Source: Xanthostigma xanthostigma (lineage: Eukaryota; Arthropoda; Insecta; Raphidioptera; Raphidiidae). Taken from it: a stretch of DNA of 64,000 bases. Positions 12,501-25,100 of this stretch are shown here, piece by piece. Location of the stretch: positions 45,838,753-45,902,752 of the forward strand of contig OY754469.1 in assembly GCA_963575645.1 (NCBI GenBank), read 5' to 3'. The notes beneath the pieces are model-generated. The model had not been told where the DNA came from and did not search any database. It saw nothing but the letters and a program-made list of their open reading frames with translations. The translations under genes were made by a program, and so were the position numbers. The first letter of the stretch is position 1; each line of letters begins with the position of its first letter.

Positions 12501-15500
12501 AAAATGGAAAGTAAAAAGGGAAAAACAGTTAGAAGTGGCGCTAGGGAGGTCATAGCGAATGTAATTAAAATGTGCGAGTTAGAGGCTCAAAATAAAACCT
12601 TAAAATTTAAAGCTATACATTGTTTGCATGCCATGCTATGCGCCGCCTATGAATTCCGATAATTTGGGAACACATCAGCGACTTCTTGCCCTTTCCCCAC
12701 CGGTCTTCTTTCGCCGATCGCACAGTACAACGCAGTGTCTATACAGCCAGACAGAAACGGTTGTATAGTGATTACTGATTAGTAGTTACACACCCTGTAA
12801 CTGTGTAACAAGACATAACGCAGGTGTCTGAGTAAATATTTAGTTACACGGATTTTCATACATTGTCATCATCATCATCAGAATATACTGTGTCCCAAGG
12901 AGTATCGTATATGTCAACATGGTTTATCCATATTGTGTTTTGGATAATTTTGCATATTAAATTTTCGTCATTATTATAGTGCGTTTCGGTCAATGGAGCG
13001 GCAAACTAATGTTACGCATACCTGTCCTATTTATATCTATACTAATATAATGTTTGAGAGTTTGTTTGTTTGGTTGAACGCGCTAATCTCAGAAACTACT
13101 GTCTAGAATTGAAGAATTTTTTTTGTTGGATAGCCCTTTTATCGAGGAAGGCTATAGGCTATATAATATCACGCTACGACCAATTGGAGCGTAACATCAA
13201 TGAAAAATGTTGCAAGATGTATCTCAAAATTAGTCCGTCCGACAAATATTATCAGGAATATCAGGTGAAATGCCTTAACTAAATATTGCAATATAAGCGC
13301 GTCACGTTCACAAGCCCGGATAGCACAGTCGGTAGAGCGTAAGACTCTTAATGCCAGGGTCTTGGATTCAAGCCCCCACGTCGGCGAATATATTTTTATT
13401 TTTTTTTATTTTCTACATTGCTTTCTTCTAAGACTATACATTTCAATTGTTAAAATTAAATAAATCTAATTAATAGCTCATTTGAAAACTGTTACAACTT
13501 TATAAAAATAATTTTCCTACAGTGTTTTTAATAAAATATTGATTATATTAAAAGAAATTTATTACTTAAAAAAAGTATAAATACTGCTTTTTAACGACAA
13601 AAACTTTTGAACGGTAACTCCGATCATTATGAAGTTTGGACACAACATTCATCTCGGTAAACTAAGATGAATGTGCGTACTCATGTCCCTTCCTTCCCCA
13701 TTCGTTCTTTTGCACCCGGGTGAAACCGGGCGGGACCGCTAGTCACTAATATATGAGTATATCTAGTTAGTGCATTTCACATGAATAGAAGCTTATTTTT
13801 GAGATACTTTTTGCAAAATTTTTCATTAAAGCTCCGCTTCTAATGGTCGTAGCGTAATATTATATAGCCTATAGCCTTCCTCGGTAAATGGGCTATCCAA
13901 CAAAAAAAAATTTATTCAATTTGAACCAGTAGTTCCTGAGATTAGCGCGTTCAAACAAACAAGCAAACTCTTCAGCTTTATATATTAGTATAGATTTGTG
14001 TGTCCGGTCTAACTATGGAGTCAGAAGAGCGGATATTATTGTTGGTGTTCTGCACAGCTTGGCGAGGAGTTTTCAATGGATTTTTTTCCTTGTTAGTAAT
14101 AATAGTTTGTTTAATTTTATTTTACCATAGACATAGAGCTAAAGACAGCCGCTTGTTGTATTTAGATAAGGCGGGCACTTAATATGCATGTCTACATGTT
14201 TACTAATTATTAAATAATAATAATATGAATTATTCCAAGACGAGAGCGGTTCTGTTAGTTGTTTATAGACACGGTGGCCAACACTGTTTGTTTTAAGATT
14301 GTTTATTTATTACCGCCATAAAATGTAAAGAAACTTAACAATATATTTCATATTTAATTATGCTTGCGTGCGGACTGGTTTGTCGGAAGCGTGTATGTAT
14401 ATAAAAAGAGTTAAGAAATTGTTCGGAATATTCTAATTAACCAAAACTCTTTTTAGACCAACCTCATTTCATTAATTTTGGATGAAGAAGGCTGTTTATA
14501 ACGTGAAAAGCAAAAAAATGTATCTTTATAAAAAATAGCTTTTTTTGAAGGAGGTTCAATTGTTTTCGTATAACAAGTTTTGTTGGCTTCTTTCTTGAAA
14601 ATATTCTCTTTGACACTTTTTATTGCTGAAATGTTTCACCAACCGCCGGGATCGAACCTACGACCTTGAGGTTATACGAGGCAACCGATCTATCTCGGCC
14701 TACAGCCGGATTTTATAGTATACTAGCGGTCCCGTCCGGTTTCACCCGGGTGCAAAAGAACGAATGTGGAAGGGAGGGACATGAGTACGCGCATTCATCT
14801 TAGTTTACCGAGATGAATGTTGTGTCCAAATTTCATGATGATCGGAGTTACCGTTCAAAAGTTTTTGTCGGACGGACAAATTTTGAGTTACATTTTGCAA
14901 CATTTTTCAATGATGGTCCGCTCCTCTTGGTTGTAGCGTGATATTATATAGCCTATAGCCTTCCTCGATTAATGGGCTATCCAACAAAAAAAATTGTTTT
15001 CAATTTGAACCAGTAGTTCCTGAGATTAGCGTGTTCAACCAAACAAACAATCTCTTCAGCTTTATATATTAGTATAGATTGTATACGTACATTGCGACAC
15101 GTTCGTTACATTTTCAATTTCATGAAACGATTTTATTCAACTCATGCCCGTTATTCATGTTTTATCATGCCTAAAAACCGAACCCTAAATAGCCATTTAC
15201 CGACTGGTGACAATTACTTGTCATAACTCAATGAAGATTCCTACTAGCTCGGCCATTGTGGAGTAATGAAAATAAACGTAACTATTTTCTGAGTCGTAAC
15301 GAAATAGTAGGTAACAACAACTCCGTTGTTACCCATTGAGACTAAAATTGAGAGGCCGAATGTTTTCGACATGGAGTTTATTCATAACCGGCTAACCTCA
15401 AACCAAAACATTGAATCGTGCTGTTTGGTGCTGTTAGTATTGACAGTTTTTTTTTATAAAGAAATAAATAGATATTTACAACGTTTCATTATAATTAAAA

Positions 15501-18500
15501 CATGAATAACGCGCAATTGTTGAATAAAATTATGGGCACAGCTTGTAGGCTAAGTCATGACCTGTCAGCGCGATGAATGACTTAGACTACTAGTTACGCC
15601 AATAACTATTAATCCTACCGTGCCAAAAATAAGTTTTATTTAAAAAAAAATATCACACTTTTCCATTATATTATTACTGAATGAAATTACGTACAGACTT
15701 CTAGAATTATTAATAGGCTTTTAAAATGATTATGTGAGAAAAAATGAACGCACAGATGAAGGTAAAATAACTTCAGCGCTTAAAATAATGATCTTCGATC
15801 TACAGAGATTGTTTTTAACTCAGAACATGTTTACCAGTCAAATTAGCATATATTTATCTTGTTAGTAAGCCGCATCTTTAATTATAATAATTGAACAAAC
15901 GACAAAAAGTTGGTAATTTACGAAGATCTATGAATTTTAATTGGTTGTCTATAAATAAAAAGCACTCGAACTGCCATTTTTTTTATATACAATGCGAAGT
16001 TTAGTCTGCAGCAATCCATATGGAAAATTCCAGATCATCTGCGGCCAAAATCCTCGAATAATTAGTTTTTATTTTTTCTTCAACCACTTTTCCGTAACGA
16101 CGTCCGTGCTTTTTTGTCACAACGGGTGCAGGATTAGTATCGCTTTATCAGCGTTGCCAGTTTTTTTTTTTGCCAAGTCGGGATTTTGGAACTCTTTGAG
16201 TGAAAACAGCGGGATTCTTTCGTCGAAAGCGGGACATAGTAAAAAAACGTATATATAATCAGAAGTTTTCAAATACCTTATTTATCTCTTTATTTGAATT
16301 AAAATTACGTTTACGTGACAATAGATAGCAAAAATAGCCATAGAAAATGTATTTTAATAGAAATATAACATTTTAAATCAGATTTACCCTATCGTTAAAT
16401 AGTTGAGTCTTATTCGTCTTCAGAATAAAAAAAAAAAAAAAAAAACAGAAATCAAAATCAAAAAAGTTTTATTCATTAGAAAAATATGGCGTTCAAACAA
16501 TAGTCTGTGGAGTGAGTGTTACAAATTGCAACTTACAATAAGAGAATAATTATTTATAAGAATTACTTATTCATGATATTTCTGTGAAGATTTAACTTCT
16601 TTTAGAGTTATCCCCGAAAAGCGTGACTGAGCCTGTCCCGCGCGGGACATTTAATTTTGATTTAAAAATCGGGACGTCTGGCAACGCTGCGCTTTATGCA
16701 CATAAATGATTGACTTAAAGAGGTTGCAATTATGTTAATTAAATCGACTTTGAATAATTAATTATTGGAGTAAGGAAACTCAGTCCGCCGCGATAGTGGA
16801 AAGATGACTGCGTTGGAATAATAATTTTTTCTAATATAGCGATGTGTTTCGTAACAATTGTAGTAAACAATAACTGTGTCTGTGTTGCTCAAAATCAACA
16901 TTAACGCGTACGACGCCGCGGGTAAGACTAGTATGTCTGTATAATCACAAAAAATCATTATTACGATTGACGGACAAGATGTTTTTCATTTGTTGAAAAC
17001 AGTGATAGTAATGAGATTTTTTTTACAAACGTATCTTTTTATCGCAGCTTTTTCGCGCGGATTATTTATGTGGCTACGCTGATCGCGTAGGTAACGTGCT
17101 CGCTGAAGCGGAGCCTTTTCGCGCTTCCCCCCAATCGTATATTACCTTGTTAAAGCTCGGTTTACATACATTTTTTAAATGTTTTTTTAAGGTAGTACGA
17201 GCACCAAGGCAATTTTAAATAAAAGGCTTGATTTTTTTTTATATGAAGTTGGACTAAGTCTAAACCAATTCTGAAAATTTTAGGGGGTTTGCCCGACTAT
17301 TTAAATAAATAAATGACTTCAAAAGTAGTCATATTTAACATTAGCTTTATGATAAAACGGTAGATGGATGATATGTTTTCATTGATTTCTCCAAAACTAG
17401 TCGGTGGAAATTAAAAAAAAAAAAAACTATTTAAATTAAAGTTAAAACGTTAATAAATTATTGAAAACAAAAAAAAAACCCGTTGTGCCCGACTAATTAA
17501 AAAGATATTTAATGAAAAAGATTAAATATCTTTTTAATAAGTCGGGCACAACGGGTTTTTTTGTTTTTTTTTTTTGTTTTCAATAATTTATTAAGGTTTT
17601 AACTTTAATTTAAATAGTTTTTTTTTTTTTATTTCCACCGACTAGTTTTGGAGAAATCAATGAAAACATATCATCCATCTACCGAAAAATAAAAAAAATC
17701 AAGCATTTTGTTTAAAGTTGCCTTGGCGCTCGTACTACCTTAAACTACATCAGAAAATTATTTGAACTTTATAGCATTGATGTCAAAGGTACGGCCCGCG
17801 GGCCGCATCCGGCCCTCAAGCCATCACAATACGGCCCGCGATCGAAATCTATCCAGTGAGGACACCTGATATCAATGATCGTTTTCAAAAACAAGAGACC
17901 TCAGGTGTATGAATCTCCAAGCTCAAGATAATTTACCCTTTTTATTACCTTTACATATGAAAATTGATTTAAACCAGGCCTGGGCAAATGGCGGTCCGCG
18001 GGCCGGATTCGGCCCGCGAAGCATTTTATAAATTTTAGAAAAATAGTAAAGAAATAGCAAGGACGAAAAAAGGATCTTTTTGTTATGGAAATGATGCTCT
18101 CCAAAATGCGGAAATAGACTGTGAGAACCTTTTTTTTTTGCTCTGCAAATTTTTTTTTTTTTCAGTTTTTAATTTAGTCTGGCCCGCGGTAGTAGAGCCT
18201 AGCCAAGTTGACCACCATAAACCTAGACCCTGGACGGAGCTTACCATATTTTCGCAACGTCCTAAAAGTGGGCACAGAATAATGAGAGATAGAACGTTCT
18301 ATCCTTGTCTGACAAATCGACTAAACCACAGTACTGCGCCGAAAGAGATAGAGATGTAGGCCGCACGTTCTCACTGTCTCCTTTTTTTTAAGCGGACATA
18401 TTTTCTGACCATTTTTTTAGTCTATGGTTATAATTTTATGTTGAGCACCCACGGAGTCGGCGTCCCTTTATTGAATAGAGAAAAACTATCGCGCTTTAGA

Positions 18501-21500
18501 TTAGCATGATTAGAAGTTATGTGTGAACCGAACTTTAAACATTGCATGACTGCCTGCGCGTTCTCGCGGCTGTTGGTACATCATTACTGTTTTGATATCT
18601 GTTCTCTCACCTCTATCATTATCTGTTGATCATTATTCAGAACGAGCGGCACATTTACACTACAATGTGTCTGAGTCTGATCTAGACTTTATTTAAATTT
18701 TATTTGAAACTAGCTGCTCCCCGCGACTCCGCACGCGATTTTGATGAAACACGGTAGTGACAAAAGTAATGGAGCTTTTGGCTATATATATATTACTAGC
18801 GATCCCGTCCGGTTTCACCCGGGTGTAAAAGAACGAATGGGGAAGGGAGGAACATGAGTACACACATTCATCTTAGTTTACCGAGATGAATGTTGTGTCC
18901 AAATTTCATGATGATCGGAGTTACCGTTCAAAAGCTTTTGTCGATAAAAAGCAGTATTTATACTTTTTTAAACTAATAATTTTTTTTAATTAATTAAATA
19001 AAATTAAAATAAATTTAAAATGTAAGCCTTAGAAGAAAGCAATGTAGAAAATAAAAAAAAATAGGTTGTCTGTAAAGTCGGTTTACGGACGATTAGTTTT
19101 ACGTGATAACGTATTAAGTCAGGCGGAACGTGACACTTTTTCGTGCATGCAGCCGGTGTTTCATCAATTTATAAGATTGGTGTTTCATCAATTTATAAGA
19201 CGTTATCACGTCAAAAAATGAAAATATTTTCGCCCAACGTGGGGCTTGAACCCACGACCCTGATATCGACAGTCGCATGCTCTACCGATTGAGCCATCCG
19301 ACGTTGTGTACGCTTTTTTTTTCGCTGTAATCTCGAATATTTGGAATCGTAACGCTATCAGCAATAATTCAATTCGAAATGCAAATTCATTGTTCATAAA
19401 TGCTAAGCTTGATTGCCGCTCTATAGCAATAGCGAAACGAAATCGTTTCTTGTTGCCGCGTTCCTCTTTTTATTGGATTTGATATGCCGAAAAGTAATGC
19501 TTCATTGGAAACTATGATTGTTTTTTTTTTTAGTTTGTTTTTATGGTCTTGTTGTTTGATTGGATATTGGAATTGGTTATTGTTATTGCAGACATAAAAC
19601 GCGATCCAATTTTCATATAATGTAAATCTATCACCTTTATGCCCGACAAAACTGAAAACAGCATCATAAGATTTGCTTTGCTCAAAGTCAAATTGTGTCG
19701 AGTTTCGCCACAAAATATTTTAGACCAGGGGTGTCAGACTGATTTTTCTAAAGGGCCGTTTATAAGATTTAGGACGCCTTAGCGGGCCAGACTCTAATTT
19801 AAAAACTAAAACACGTACCTACTAAGTTAAAATACTTATTTATTTAATTTAAATCAAGTTTCATAATATGAAGGTAATAAAAAGGGTAAATTATCTTGAG
19901 CTTGAGGATCCAGACACCAGAGGTCTCTTGTTTTTGATAAGAACAATAATGTCAGGTGTCTAAAATTCTCACTGGATAGATTCTGGTGGCGGGCCGTATT
20001 GAGGACCGGATGCGGCCCGCGGGCCGTATTTTTGACACCGCTGTTTTAGATCGTCTTTAATGCCCGTTTTCCACTATCTTCTTCGACCATAATGTAATTA
20101 GAAATTCCCCCCACGAATTTATTTTAGTTTAATCAAAGCCCCCTATGATGACTCATAATTATTTTCTATTTTTTGGTACATCATCGATTGTACAATAAAA
20201 CCGTTTATTTAAAAAGTTATTTGTATACCTATTTTATTAATAAAACATTTGTTCCTTTATTTATTTAGATACCATCAGGCTCTGAAAACTTTATTTTCAG
20301 AGCCTGATGAAGTCTTTTTAATAATAATAATTTTTTATCCTTTTTATACATGCATATAGCAGGTGGATTTGTCACTATACATATAATAAAATAACATACA
20401 GTGTAACCTCTTTATAACGTCCTTCGTTATAACGAAAAACTCCCTATAACGTAGAAATCTTTACAGTTTGGTTGGTTTACCTTAAAACCCATACATTAAT
20501 ACCCTCTTTATAGCGCAACAGCCATTCTCTATTACGAAGAAATATGCTCATATTTAGGCGTCAGCAAATATTTACAGACGTAAAGAGGACGATTCTGAAT
20601 CATCACTAACTATTCAACAAGTACTCGATGCCGCCAAACTTATCGAAAAATTCCTATTGTTTAATGAAGATGATTCCACCACATCTTAAGACATGCATAA
20701 GATACTTAATAAAATACTAAACAAATATTGGCATAGCAAAAAACGTCAGGCAAAGTTAACAGATTATATGTGTTTGGAATAAATTAATTAGGTGAAATTT
20801 GGTTATTTTTCTTTCTTCCCTCCATATAACGAAAACTCTTTATAACGAAGAAAATGCTTGGTCCCTTGAGATTCGTTATAAAGAGGTTACACTGTATTAA
20901 AATAAAATGATAGATAAAATTAATTATTAGACGATAATAATATCGATATTAAAATAATATCATCATAAAAAACATTAAAACATTAAAAAGCGTTAGAAGA
21001 ATTTAAAAATTCTTCAACGGAATAAAATGCATTATTGATTAAAATTTTTTTGACAGTATTACAGAATTTGTTGTAATTTTTTCTAGCTCTAACGATAATT
21101 GAAATATTATTAATTAATGTTCATGTTTTCGGTTTTGTTAATATTTATTATTTATAATAATTAATGTTATTGTTTTTCTTTTCAGGTGCTGCTGTAACGA
21201 AATTTCCGCCCTTAATCTACGCCACACATCAAGATATCCGACTAGCCAGTGCGCCGAAGAAAACGTCGATTCTCGTCAAAAATCTGTTGGAAGGCTCCGC
21301 CCTCGACTTCAATTATTTACAGAAGCGAATATGTTGGACCGATCACGACATTGGTTACATTCAGTGCGTCGGTTTCGACGGAATTCAAACAATAGGTACT
21401 TATTTTAATCGGCTACGAACTTTTGAAATCAGAAATTGTAATCCGAAACCACTGAACCGATTTTAATGAAATTCTGTAAATGTGTCTTGCTTGGTGCAAC

Positions 21501-22139
21501 TTACGCTATAGGATAGTTTTTATTAAATATTTTGTACAAAATTACCATGTTTTGTCAAAAAAAATTGTTTTAGTAACTTCTGATAGAATTTAATCCAAGC
21601 TATTAGTTCAGAAGCAAACAAAAAAAAACTCGGGTCGCAGTGCCAAACCCTGCCGACAATATAGTGTATTTGCTTACACTGGCAGTGTGGCTTTATTATG
21701 TAAACTTAACCCTTATGGTTTTGAACAAAATACAAATTTTAACTTAATACATCCCTTAAAATAATATTTTTTTTCTTAATTTCAATATTACTATCAATTT
21801 ACCAAATTATATCCACCCTGCACTATGTAAATCCATAATCCATATCTACAAATTAATGTTTTCATAAAATTTTTAAGTCCGGTCCTGTCGGGCCGATTTT
21901 AATAAAATTTTGGTAGCACATTTTAATCATTACTAAAGGGTTAAATTTCAATTTTGAAACGATTCGGAGAAATTTTTCGGTATTTTTGGGCCCAAAAATA
22001 TTTTTCAACCCCTAAATCCCACCCTTAAAGTGGCCCGATTGGGCCCGTTTTAAATAGGCTTCGTGCGGTGATGGATTTTAACATGTGGTCCAAATTTCGT
22101 TAAAATCAATTAACTCCTTCGAAAGTTATTGCCCGCACC

Positions 22140-22195
<56 letters not shown>

Positions 22196-25100
22196 TAAAC
22201 ATACTTTTCCAAAAATGGTGCCAAAGTGTTTAGAAGGCTATGAAACGTCGAGAAATTTTGGTCCGACCCCTAGGTCCCGCCATCCGACCGACGCCAATAG
22301 TGTAAGTGCCTTATGGCAAATACACTAAAAACTGTTTTAGTACCAAGTGGCGACATTCGATAGAATTCGCGCAAAACTATTAGTTCAGAAGCAAACAAAT
22401 AAAAACTGTTTTAGTACCAAGCCGCGACATCTGATAGAATTCGCGCAAAACTATTAGTTCAGAAGCAAACAAAAAAAAACTGTTTTAGTACCAAGCAGCG
22501 ACATCTGATAGAATTCGCGCAAGGCTATTAGTTCAGAAGCAAACAAAAAAAAAACTGTTTTAGTACCAAGCAGCGACATCTGATAGAATTCGCGCAAAGC
22601 AAACAAAAAAAAAACTGTTTTAGTACCAAGCAGCGACATCTGATAGAATTAGCTATTAGTTCAGAAGCAAATATGGTAGAATTTGCTCAAAGCAGTCAGT
22701 TCAGACGCCGGGCCGCAAACGAAATAACATTTTGCAGAATTATATCTATCGCACCCGTGTGAAACCGGGACGGACCGCTAGTTTCTGTATAAAATAACCA
22801 CCAGGAAAACCTCCATTTTCGTTTTTATTTATTTTGTAAGTATTGATATTTCATGTCGTTTGGTTTTTGTGTAGGTCCTGTAAAAAATATAACAGCGACC
22901 GGTCCCATAACAGCAGAAAGTCTAGCAATCGATTGGTACACCGGTAATATGTACTGGACGGACGGGGAGTTGGATACAATAGAGGTGGCGAACTCGCAGG
23001 GACAACACAGGCGAGTTCTCTATTGGACAGAACTCGATCAGCCACGTGCCATTGTTGTAGTTCCTATGAAAGGGTGAGTTATCTTTTAATCAAAGGCCAC
23101 CGAGCTGCCAGAACCATCCGAGTAATGTCCGAGCGTGTAGGCTTTCAAGTCCTCTATGAGAGCTGCAGAATAACCAAAATCTTAGAGAGTACCTATATTG
23201 TAATCTTTATTGCAATTGATTAAACTCTAAAGTCTAAATAGTTTTTTCTTTTTGAAGTTTTGCTAAATAATAAATATTAATTAAACAAAAATGCAATAAA
23301 TACGCGCGAAATATGAAATATCGAAACGCAATGCTATTGATTCGACCGTAGTATGACGTCAAAAACCACGTAAACTATGACGTCAAAAACCACGTAAACA
23401 TATGGTTGCCATAGAATTATTGCCTCTTTTACACGCTTTATATTAACTTCACTTGTAAGTTTATTTGTATGTATGTATGTAACTTTCATTTGGACTAACA
23501 GCAAGTGGTTTATATAGCGGTATAATATGCTAGCGCAGTAAGTACACTGGCAGCCGTGCGGTCTAAGGCACGGATCTTCGTTGACGTCAACTTTCAGCAG
23601 CACGGGTCGTGGGTTCTAATCCCGTCCATGCCGAAAAAAAACATTGTTTTTTTTTTTCGGCAAATTTTTGACAATAAATCGAACTAAAAAGTGGAAAATA
23701 AATATAGTATAAAAATAGTTGGCAAAACCAAAAGTGCACATCCCGCAAGTTTTCCACTGTATGATAAAAAAATAACAATTAAAAAATATTTTTAATAAAT
23801 TTAAAAAGATTTAAAAATTTAAAGAAATAAATAATTAAAAATTGAAAAAATATTTTTTTTAAGTTTGCAAAAATAAAAAAAATTAAGAACTATACATAAT
23901 ATAATATATAATTAATATCAAGTGGAATAAAATAAAACAAAATAAAAAGAAAAAACAAGAAAAAAATCAATGATTTCGTAAGGAATCGAACCCAGGACCT
24001 TGCCCTTGGGAATCCAACGGCATAACCATTACGCCACGGCGGCCTACTACGTGTAGTGGTGTTATCACGGTATAGAAGTGTAGCACTTGTTTTATGGATT
24101 ACACTATATTTACACAGCAATTATTATATTGTTTTTTTAAACTATTAGCTGTCAAAAATAATAAAATAAAACTGTTTATAAAAATTAAACTACTGAACAC
24201 ATTTTAGTGAATTTAAATAGGGTTCTGGTCTGATAGTAAACAAAGTGAATAAAATATAACCCAAGGCAATCCGACCAAAGTTGCGATCTGTAGAGTCGTG
24301 ACGTACGTACATACGTACAGACCAACCGACAACTGCTGTTTGTGATTTTCAATTACAATTTTAATAGTATTTATGAACTCGAATTGATTTAAAAATGGTT
24401 TTGTTTTATAGATTAGAATCTCCTCTTTTCAAAAAGCTTCAATTTGAATGGATTTCGTGTGAAATTAACTTAGATATAACTTCTTATATGAACGAAAGTC
24501 AGCTCTGACGCACAAAGCGATAATAAAGCACATACCGCTAGTTTAGCGGTATGTGCAAAAACTAAAAAACACGCTTTATATCAAACTAAAAAGTAAAAAT
24601 AATATAGTTTAAAAAAAACTAATAAACACGCTTTATATCGAACTAAAAAGTAAAAAATATTTTTTTCAAAATAAGCTTAAAAAGCGTGGGGTGCTCGATG
24701 TACGAAAATGTGGAACAAAGCGCCCCACGCTTTTTAAGCTTATTTTAAAAAAAATTATTTCAATACAAATTTATACATAAATTGCTGACATGTTATATGA
24801 CGTCACAGATCTCCCGCGAAAAAATGGCGCGTTTGAATAATCAAAATAGCTTGCCCAAAAAGAATATTTATTTTTTAATTCAATAAGAATGTTTTAATGA
24901 ATGATTTCATGTGTTTGATAACTTTTAATATGAAAATAATTGGTTTTAAATATTTTCAAAAATTGTGCATATACCCTACGGCAAAATAAAATTTTTGAGT
25001 CAAATAGTTTCACAAAAACTCGCCTATGACACACTGACGGACGAACAGCGAAGTGATTCCATAAGTGTTGCGTTTTGCTCGGAACACTGAAAGCGAAGAA

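Larger units (their letters stand above)
3565..21185 (+). other. arrow intron 1 (17.6 kb, transposon-filled)
   Basis: No host exon is seen. The intron holds elements listed separately: Helitron copies, a poly-T-targeting repeat, Penelope-like palindromes, PIF/Harbinger, hAT and pogo MITEs, and tRNA-like heads. Stretches without recognisable content include roughly 3600-4380, 15080-16120 and 20900-21180, apart from simple A/T tracts. Intronic regulatory elements are possible but none could be recognised. Confidence 0.6.
21540..22781 (+). mobile_element. Helitron-like element with internal minisatellite (intron 2)
   Basis: Ends at 22778-22781 with CACCCGTGTGAAACCGGGAC and CTAG/T, a variant of the family 1 terminus. 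It contains an (AT)n tract (22139-22190) and five units of a roughly 70-80-bp repeat (22325-22680). A single related unit sits near 21555. The 5' end is not placed. Confidence 0.5.

Noticed and set aside
13314..13386. Functional tRNA-Lys gene
   Set aside because: Mispaired acceptor and weakened B box, and the sequence is embedded in a mobile element.
14000..14182. 60-codon frame with one hydrophobic segment
   Set aside because: No family resemblance, flanked by Helitrons, and no splice or polyadenylation context.
19387..19713. 108-codon minus frame with a vaguely FLYWCH-like stretch
   Set aside because: The key Cys/His spacing is not convincing and no other copy is seen. Kept as unexplained sequence.
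23339..23402. Duplicated TATGACGTCAAAAACCACGT as a CRE-like enhancer
   Set aside because: Only two short copies in tandem and no conservation evidence; could be chance or repeat debris.
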